Assembly (NCBI GenBank): GCA_008330645.1
Contig: VLTN01000001.1
Coordinates: 930,001-994,000 of the forward strand
DNA: 64,000 nucleotides
Direction: 5' to 3'
Source of the DNA: Cafeteria roenbergensis
Lineage: Eukaryota > Sar > Bigyra > Bicosoecida > Cafeteriaceae
Shown: positions 56,901-64,000 of the stretch, piece by piece
Numbering within the stretch: position 1 is the stretch's first letter
How the letters are laid out: every line of letters starts with the position of its first letter
Notes under the pieces: generated by a model
Database searches by the model: none
The model's input: only the letters and a program-made list of their open reading frames with translations
What the model was told of the DNA's origin: nothing
Program-made: the position numbers and the translations under genes

Positions 56901-59900
56901 ACAGACGACGCAGCGCCGCCTCGCGCGCCGCCTCCGCCCGCGCCTCCGCCCGCGACACCGCCGCAGCCGCGCGGGCGTCCGCCGCAGCCGCGCCCGCCCC
57001 GGCCTCCGCCTCCGCCCGCTCCCGGGCCCGATCCGCCGCGCTCCACGCCCGCCACCGGCCCAGCGCATCGCGCAACGACCCCTCACGGCCCCGCGACATC
57101 ACCGACCGGAGCGCACGGCGCGCCCGCGCCCGCACCGACACGTGCGACCGCCACGCCGACCACGCCGCCCGCGCCGACCGATCCGACCGAGACCGCGACA
57201 GACGACGCAGCGCCGCTCGCGCGCCGCTCCGCCCCGCCTCCGCCCGCGACACCGCCGCAGCCGCGCGGGCGTCCGCCGCAGCCGCGCCCGCCCCGGCCTC
57301 CGCCTCCGCCCGCTCCCGGGCCCGATCCGCCGCGCTCCACGCCCGCCACCGGCCCAGCGCATCGCGCAGCGACCCCTCACGGCCCCGCGACATCACCGAC
57401 CGGAGCGCACGGCGCGCCCGCGCCCGCACCGACACGTGCGACCGCCACGCCGACCACGCCGCCCGCGCCGACCGATCCGACCGAGACCGCGACAGACGAC
57501 GCAGCGCCGCCTCGCGCGCCGCCTCCGCCCGCGCCTCCGCGCGCGACACCGCCGCAGCCGCGCGGGCGTCCGCCGCAGCCGCGCCCGCCCCGGCCTCCGC
57601 CTCCGCCCGCTCCCGGGCCCGATCCGCCGCGCTCCACGCCCGCCACCGGCCCAGCGCATCGCGCAACGACCCCTCACGGCCCCGCGACATCACCGACCGG
57701 AGCGCACGGCGCGCCCGCGCCCGCACCGACACGTGCGACCGCCACGCCGACCACGCCGCCCGCGCCGACCGATCCGACCGAGACCGCGACAGACGACGCA
57801 GCGCCGCCTCGCGCGCCGCCTCCGCCCGCGCCTTCGCGCGCAACACCGCCGCAGCCGCGAGGGCGTCCGCCGCAGCCGCGCCCGCCCCGGCCTCCGCCTC
57901 CGCCCGCTCCCGGGCCCGATCCGCCGCGCTCCACGCCCGCCACCGGCCCAGCGCATCGCGCAACGACCCCTCACGGCCCCGCGACATCACCGACCGGAGC
58001 GCACGGCGCGCCCGCGCCCGCACCGACACGTGCGACCGCCACGCCGACCACGCCGCCCGCGCCGACCGATCCGACCGAGACCGCGACAGACGACGCAGCG
58101 CCGCCTCGCGCGCCGCCTCCGCCCGCGCCTCCGCCCGCGACACCGCCGCAGCCGCGCGGGCGTCCGCCGCAGCCGCGCCCGCCCCGGCCTCCGCCTCCGC
58201 CCGCTCCCGGGCCCGATCCGCCGCGCTCCACGCCCGCCACCGGCCCAGCGCATCGCGCAGCGACCCCTCACGGCCCCCGCGACATCACCGACCGGAGCGC
58301 ACGGCGCGCCCGCGCCCGCACCGACACGTGCGACCGCCACGCCGACCACGCCGCCCGCGCCGACCGATCCGACCGAGACCGCGACAGACGACGCAGCGCC
58401 GCCTCGCGCGCCGCCTCCGCCCGCGCCTCCGCCCGCGACACCGCCGCAGCCGCGCGGGCGTCCGCCGCAGCCGCGCCCGCCCCGGCCTCCGCCTCCGCCC
58501 GCTCCCGGGCCCGATCCGCCGCGCTCCACGCCCGCCACCGGCCCAGCGCATCGCGCAACGACCCCTCACGGCCCCGCGACATCACCGACCGGAGCGCACG
58601 GCGCGCCCGCGCCCGCACCGACACGTGCGACCGCCACGCCGACCACGCCGCCCGCGCCGACCGATCCGACCGAGACCGCGACAGACGACGCAGCGCCGCC
58701 TCGCGCGCCGCCTCCGCCCGCGCCTCCGCCCGCGACACCGCCGCAGCCGCGCGGGCGTCCGCCGCAGCCGCGCCCGCCCCGGCCTCCGCCTCCGCCCGCT
58801 CCCGGGCCCGATCCGCCGCGCTCCACGCCCGCCACCGGCCCAGCGCATCGCGCAACGACCCCTCACGGCCCCGCGACATCACCGACCGGAGCGCACGGCG
58901 CGCCCGCGCCCGCACCGACACGTGCGACCGCCACGCCGACCACGCCGCCCGCGCCGACCGATCCGACCGAGACCGCGACAGACGACGCAGCGCCGCCTCG
59001 CGCGCCGCCTCCGCCCGCGACACCGCCGCAGCCGCGCGGGCGTCCGCCGCAGCCGCGCCCGCCCCGGCCTCCGCCTCCGCCCGCTCCCGGGCCCGATCCG
59101 CCGCGCTCCACGCCCGCCACCGGCCCAGCGCATCGCGCAGCGACCCCTCACGGCCCCGCGACATCACCGACCGGAGCGCACGGCGCGCCCGCGCCCGCAC
59201 CGACACGTGCGACCGCCACGCCGACCACGCCGCCCGCGCCGACCGATCCGACCGAGACCGCGACAGACGACGCAGCGCCGCCTCGCGCGCCGCCTCCGCC
59301 CGCGCCTCCGCCCGCGACACCGCCGCAGCCGCGCGGGCGTCCGCCGCAGCCGCGCCCGCCCCGGCCTCCGCCTCCGCCCGCTCCCGGGCCCGATCCGCCG
59401 CGCTCCACGCCCGCCACCGGCCCAGCGCATCGCGCAACGACCCCTCACGGCCCCGCGACATCACCGACCGGAGCGCACGGCGCGCCCGCCCCCGCACCGA
59501 CACGTGCGACCGCCACGCCGACCACGCCGCCCGCGCCGACCGATCCGACCGAGACCGCGACAGACGACGCAGCGCCGCCTCGCGCGCCGCCTCCGCCCGC
59601 GCCTCCGCGCGCGACACCGCCGCAGCCGCGCGGGCGTCCGCCGCAGCCGCGCCCGCCCCGGCCTCCGCCTCCGCCCGCCCCCGGCCCGATCCGCCGCGCT
59701 CCACGCCTGCCACCGGCCCAGCGCATCGCGCAACGACCCCTCACGGCCCCGCGACATCACCGACCGGAGCGCACGGCGCGCCCGCGCCCGCACCGACACG
59801 TGCGACCGCCACGCCGACCACGCCGCCCGCGCCGACCGATCCGACCGAGACCGCGACAGACGACGCAGCGCCGCCTCGCGCGCCGCCTCCGCCCGCGCCT

Positions 59901-62900
59901 CCGCCCGCGACACCGCCGCAGCCGCGCGGGCGTCCGCCGCAGCCGCGCCCGCCCCGGCCTCCGCCTCCGCCCGCTCCCGGGCCCGATCCGCCGCGCTCCA
60001 CGCCCGCCACCGGCCCAGCGCATCGCGCAACGACCCCTCACGGCCCCGCGACATCACCGACCGGAGCGCACGGCGCGCCCGCGCCCGCACCGACACGTGC
60101 GACCGCCACGCCGACCACGCCGCCCGCGCCCGACCGATCCGACCGAGACCGCGACAGACGACGCAGCGCCGCCTCGCGCGCCGCCTCCGCCCGCGCCTCC
60201 GCCCGCGACACCGCCGCAGCCGCGCGGGCGTCCGCCGCAGCCGCGCCCGCCCCGGCCTCCGCCTCCGCCCGCTCCCGGCCCGATCCGCCGCGCTCCACGC
60301 CCGCCACCGGCCCAGCGCATCGCGCAACGACCCCTCGCGGCCCCGCGACATCACCGACCGGAGCGCACGGCGCGCCCGCCCCCGCACCGACACGTGCGAC
60401 CGCCACGCCGACCACGCCGCCCGCGCCGACCGATCCGACCGAGACCGCGACAGACGACGCAGCGCCGCCTCGCGCGCCGCCTCCGCCCGCGCCTCCGCGC
60501 GCGACACCGCCGCAGCCGCGCGCGGGCGTCCGCCGCAGCCGCGCCCGCCCCGGCCTCCGCCTCCGCCCGCTCCCGGGCCCGATCCGCCGCGCTCCACGCC
60601 CGCCACCGGCCCAGCGCATCGCGCAACGACCCCTCACGGCCCCGCGACATCACCGACCGGAGCGCACGGCGCGCCCGCGCCCGCACCGACACGTGCGACC
60701 GCCACGCCGACCACGCCGCCCGCGCCGACCGATCCGACCGAGACCGCGACAGACGACGCAGCGCCGCCTCGCGCGCCGCCTCCGCCCGCGCCTCCGCCCG
60801 CGACACCGCCGCAGCCGCGCGGGCGTCCGCCGCAGCCGCGCCCGCCCCGGCCTCCGCCTCCGCCCGCTCCCGGGCCCGATCCGCCGCGCTCCACGCCCGC
60901 CACCGGCCCAGCGCATCGCGCAGCGACCCCTCACGGCCCCGCGACATCACCGACCGGAGCGCACGGCGCGCCCGCGCCCGCACCGACACGTGCGACCGCC
61001 ACGCCGACCACGCCGCCCGCGCCGACCGATCCGACCGAGACCGCGACAGACGACGCAGCGCCGCCTCGCGCGCCGCCTCCGCCCGCGCCTCCGCCCGCGA
61101 CACCGCCGCAGCCGCGCGGGCGTCCGCCGCAGCCGCGCCCGCCCCGGCCTCCGCCTCCGCCCGCTCCCGGCCCGATCCGCCGCGCTCCACGCCCGCCACC
61201 GGCCCAGCGCATCGCGCAGCGACCCCTCACGGCCCCGCCACATCACCGACCGGAGCGCACGGCGCGCCCGCGCCCGCACCGACACGTGCGACCGCCACGC
61301 CCACCACGCCGCCCGCGCCGCCCGATCCGACCGAGACCGCGACAGACGACGCAGCGCCGCCTCGCGCGCCGCCTCCGCCCGCGCCTCGCCGCAACACCGC
61401 CGCAGCCGCGAGGGCGTCCGCCGCAGCCGCGCCCGCCCCGGCCTCCGCCTCCGCACGCTCCCGGGCCCGATCCGCCGCGCGACACGCCCGCCACCGGCCG
61501 AGCGCATCGCGCAGCGACCCCTCACGGCCCCGCGACATCACCGACCGGAGCGCACGGCGCGCCCGCGCCCGCACCGACACGTGCGCCCGCGCCGACCGAT
61601 CCGACCGAGACCGCGACAGACGACGCAGCGCCGCCTCGCGCGCCGCCTCCGCCCGCGCCTCCGCGCGCGACACCGCCGCAGCCGCGCGGGCGTCCGCCGC
61701 AGCCGCGCCCGCCCCGGCCTCCGCCTCCGCCCGCTCCCGGGCCCGATCCGCCGCGCTCCACGCCCGCCACCGGCCCAGCGCATCGCGCAGCGACCCCTCA
61801 CGGCCCCGCGACATCACCGACCGGAGCGCACGGCGCGCCCGCGCCCGCACCGACACGTGCGACCGCCACGCCGACCACGCCGCCCGCGCCGACCGATCCG
61901 ACCGAGACCGCGACAGACGACGCAGCGCCGCCTCGCGCGCCGCCTCCGCCCGCGCCTCCGCCCGCGACACCGCCGCAGCCGCGCGGGCGTCCGCCGCAGC
62001 CGCGCCCGCCCCGGCCTCCGCCTCCGCCCGCTCCCGGGCCCGATCCGCCGCGCTCCACGCCCGCCACCGGCCCAGCGCGTCGCGCAACGACCCCTCACGG
62101 CCCCGCGACATCACCGACCGGAGCGCACGGCGCGCCCGCCCCCGCACCGACACGTGCGACCGCCACGCCGACCACGCCGCCCGCGCCGACCGATCCGACC
62201 GAGACCGCGACAGACGACGCAGCGCCGCCTCGCGCGCCGCCTCCGCCCGCGCCTCCGCCCGCGACACCGCCGCAGCCGCGCGGGCGTCCGCCGCAGCCGC
62301 GCCCGCCCCGGCCTCCGCCTCCGCCCGCTCCCGGGCCCGATCCGCCGCGCTCCACGCCCGCCACCGGCCCAGCGCATCGCGCAACGACCCCTCACGGCCC
62401 CGCGACATCACCGACCGGAGCGCACGGCGCGCCCGCCCCCGCACCGACACGTGCGACCGCCACGCCGACCACGCCGCCCGCGCCGACCGATCCGACCGAG
62501 ACCGCGACAGACGACGCAGCGCCGCCTCGCGCGCCGCCTCCGCCCGCGACACCGCCGCAGCCGCGCGGGCGTCCGCCGCAGCCGCGCCCGCCCCGGCCTC
62601 CGCCTCCGCCCGCTCCCGGGCCCGATCCGCCGCGCTCCACGCCCGCCACCGGCCCAGCGCATCGCGCAACGACCCCTCACGGCCCCGCGACATCACCGAC
62701 CGGAGCGCACGGCGCGCCCGCGCCCGCACCGACACGTGCGACCGCCACGCCGACCACGCCGCCCGCGCCGACCGATCCGACCGAGACCGCGACAGACGAC
62801 GCAGCGCCGCCTCGCGCGCCGCCTCCGCCCGCGCCTCCGCCCGCGACACCGCCGCAGCCGCGCGGGCGTCCGCCGCAGCCGCGCCCGCCCCGGCCTCCGC

Positions 62901-64000
62901 CTCCGCCCGCTCCCGGGCCCGATCCGCCGCGCTCCACGCCCGCCACCGGCCCAGCGCATCGCGCAACGACCCCTCACGGCCCCGCGACATCACCGACCGG
63001 AGCGCACGGCGCGCCCGCGCCCGCACCGACACGTGCGACCGCCACGCCGACCACGCCGCCCGCGCCGACCGATCCGACCGAGACCGCGACAGACGACGCA
63101 GCGCCGCCTCGCGCGCCGCCTCCGCCCGCGCCTCCGCCCGCGACACCGCCGCAGCCGCGCGGGCGTCCGCCGCAGCCGCGCCCGCCCCGGCCTCCGCCTC
63201 CGCCCGCTCCCGGGCCCGATCCGCCGCGCTCCACGCCCGCCACCGGCCCAGCGCATCGCGCAACGACCCCTCACGGCCCCGCGACATCACCGACCGGAGC
63301 GCACGGCGCGCCCGCGCCCGCACCGACACGTGCGACCGCCACGCCGACCACGCCGCCCGCGCCGACCGATCCGACCGAGACCGCGACAGACGACGCAGCG
63401 CCGCCTCGCGCGCCGCCTCCGCCCGCGCCTCCGCCCGCGACACCGCCGCAGCCGCGCGGGCGTCCGCCGCAGCCGCGCCCGCCCCGGCCTCCGCCTCCGC
63501 CCGCTCCCGGGCCCGATCCGCCGCGCTCCACGCCCGCCACCGGCCCAGCGCATCGCGCAACGACCGCCTCACGGCCCCGCGACATCACCGACCGGAGCGC
63601 ACGGCGCGCACGCGCCCGCACCGACACGTGCGACCGCCACGCCGACCACGCCGCCCGCGCCGACCGATCCGACCGAGACCGCGACAGACGACGCAGCGCC
63701 GCCTCGCGCGCCGCCTCCGCCCGCGCCTCCGCCCGCGACACCGCCGCAGCCGCGCGGGCGTCCGCCGCAGCCGCGCCCGCCCCGGCCTCCGCCTCCGCCC
63801 GCTCCCGGGCCCGATCCGCCGCGCTCCACGCCCGCCACCGGCCCAGCGCATCGCGCAACGACCCCTCACGGCCCCGCGACATCACCGACCGGAGCGCACG
63901 GCGCGCCCGCCCCCGCACCGACACGTGCGACCGCCACGCCGACCACGCCGCCCGCGCCGACCGATCCGACCGAGACCGCGACAGACGACGCAGCGCCGCC
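53555..64000 (-). CDS. Sfi1-like centrin-binding repeat protein, C-terminal part (5' end beyond the window)
   Basis: Stop at 53555; the start lies beyond the right edge. The C-terminal 395 residues are unique, with two Trp motifs (AFSRWARAS, AFRKWKAASDS) and a poly-Ser run. Upstream the protein is a 99-residue unit repeated about 31 times. Each unit has two helical Trp motifs, LRDALGRWRAW and ARAAWSAWRSHV, separated by Ala/Arg/Glu helix. The form A/L-x2-A/F-x2-W-R/K and the near-33-residue register (99 is three times 33; motif gaps 63 and 36) resemble Sfi1 repeats, which bind centrin on long filaments at the spindle pole body or basal body. That function is inferred. As given, the frame is broken by nine indels within the array (about 56466, 58275, 59684, 60127, 60276, 60520, 61170, 61390, 63563), so the gene is either pseudogenised in part or mis-assembled. 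The frame is consistent between indels. Confidence 0.65.
53881..53927 (-). repeat. CTG trinucleotide run encoding poly-Ser
   Basis: A nearly pure CTG run on the plus strand. The minus strand reads AGC, giving about a dozen Ser residues in the unique C-terminal part of the Sfi1-like protein. Confidence 0.85.
54740..64000 (-). repeat. tandem array of ~31 units of 297 bases, continuing past the right edge
   Basis: Units begin (plus-strand view) at a shared CCCCGCGACATC and recur near 55021, 55318, 55615, 55901, 56198 and so on to 63873. Most are exactly 297 bases and nearly identical. Length variants are three 285-base units (about 55314-55599, 58863-59148, 62392-62677) lacking 12 bases, one of 294 (57083-57377), one of about 276 (61522-61798) and several with 1-2 base indels. 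The array encodes the body of the Sfi1-like protein. The consensus unit has no stop codon in any plus-strand frame and none in the coding minus frame. There are no spacers, terminal inverted repeats or mobile-element genes. Confidence 0.97.

Noticed and set aside
54740-64000. CRISPR-like array
   Set aside because: Units are 297 bases, directly adjacent, with no unique spacers, no leader and no cas genes, and they encode protein in a eukaryotic gene.
54740-64000. Dozens of 82-99 codon frames, two per repeat unit
   Set aside because: They are out-of-frame readings of the same repeat, each closed by a stop at the same place in every unit.
54740-64000. Satellite or telomeric/centromeric DNA
   Set aside because: Period is a multiple of three, most length variants keep frame, one frame gives a helical Trp-motif protein, and it continues into a unique coding 3' end.
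1-64000. Endogenous virus, transposon or defence island
   Set aside because: I found no integrase, transposase, reverse transcriptase, capsid or terminal repeats, and no AT-rich island that would mark an insertion.

Overview
The window looks like nuclear DNA of a GC-rich, intron-containing, probably flagellated unicellular eukaryote. Conserved genes are split by short introns of about 80 to 350 bases. Nearly every intron I could place by protein homology starts GTGAG and ends in a pyrimidine tract plus CAG. Bacterial operon layout, ribosome binding sites and rRNA/tRNA genes were not seen. A plant/algal/protist-type bifunctional fucokinase/GDP-fucose pyrophosphorylase, a UDP-sugar pyrophosphorylase and a MAPK15-type kinase fit a protist, possibly a GC-rich stramenopile. 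The lineage is only a guess from composition and gene content.

Layout, left to right: (1) the 3' part of a large disordered hypothetical protein (+, open at the left edge to 4395); (2) a five-exon MAPK15/ERK7-like kinase (-, 4698-6625); (3) a giant PH / EF-hand / Clu / TPR protein (+, 7082-16993) with a 22-copy hexanucleotide repeat in a probable intron; (4) a roadblock-type dynein light chain (+, to 18206); (5) an intron-less 4897-residue tuberin-like protein with a C-terminal Rap-GAP domain (-, 18403-33096); (6) a 1947-residue ankyrin / TRAF-type zinc-finger protein (+, 33572-39415); (7) THOC3/Tex1-like WD40 protein (-, 39603-40934); (8) POP5-like RNase P/MRP subunit (+, 41186-42348); (9) UDP-sugar pyrophosphorylase (+, 42662-44874); (10) fucokinase/GDP-fucose pyrophosphorylase (-, 45115-49569); (11) EMC1 (-, 49812-53187); (12) an Sfi1-like protein (-, 53555 to beyond the right edge) whose body is an array of about 31 nearly identical 297-base (99-residue) units filling the last 9.3 kb.

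The genes are tightly packed with spacers of about 190 to 610 bases, and transcription is often divergent (MAPK15/Clu, tuberin-like/ankyrin, THOC3/POP5) or convergent (USP/FKP). No operon logic is expected. Two functional themes are visible. One is sugar salvage: USP and FKP lie end to end and both turn free-sugar phosphates into nucleotide sugars. The other is cilium/centrosome/cytoskeleton: MAPK15, the dynein roadblock chain and the Sfi1-like protein.

The most unusual content is the Sfi1-like mega-array (with frame-breaking indels and a possible 12-unit higher-order period), the giant single-exon tuberin-like protein with an insertion inside its GAP domain, and the PH/EF-hand/Clu/TPR and ankyrin/TRAF-finger architectures. 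I saw no mobile element, virus, CRISPR array or defence locus.
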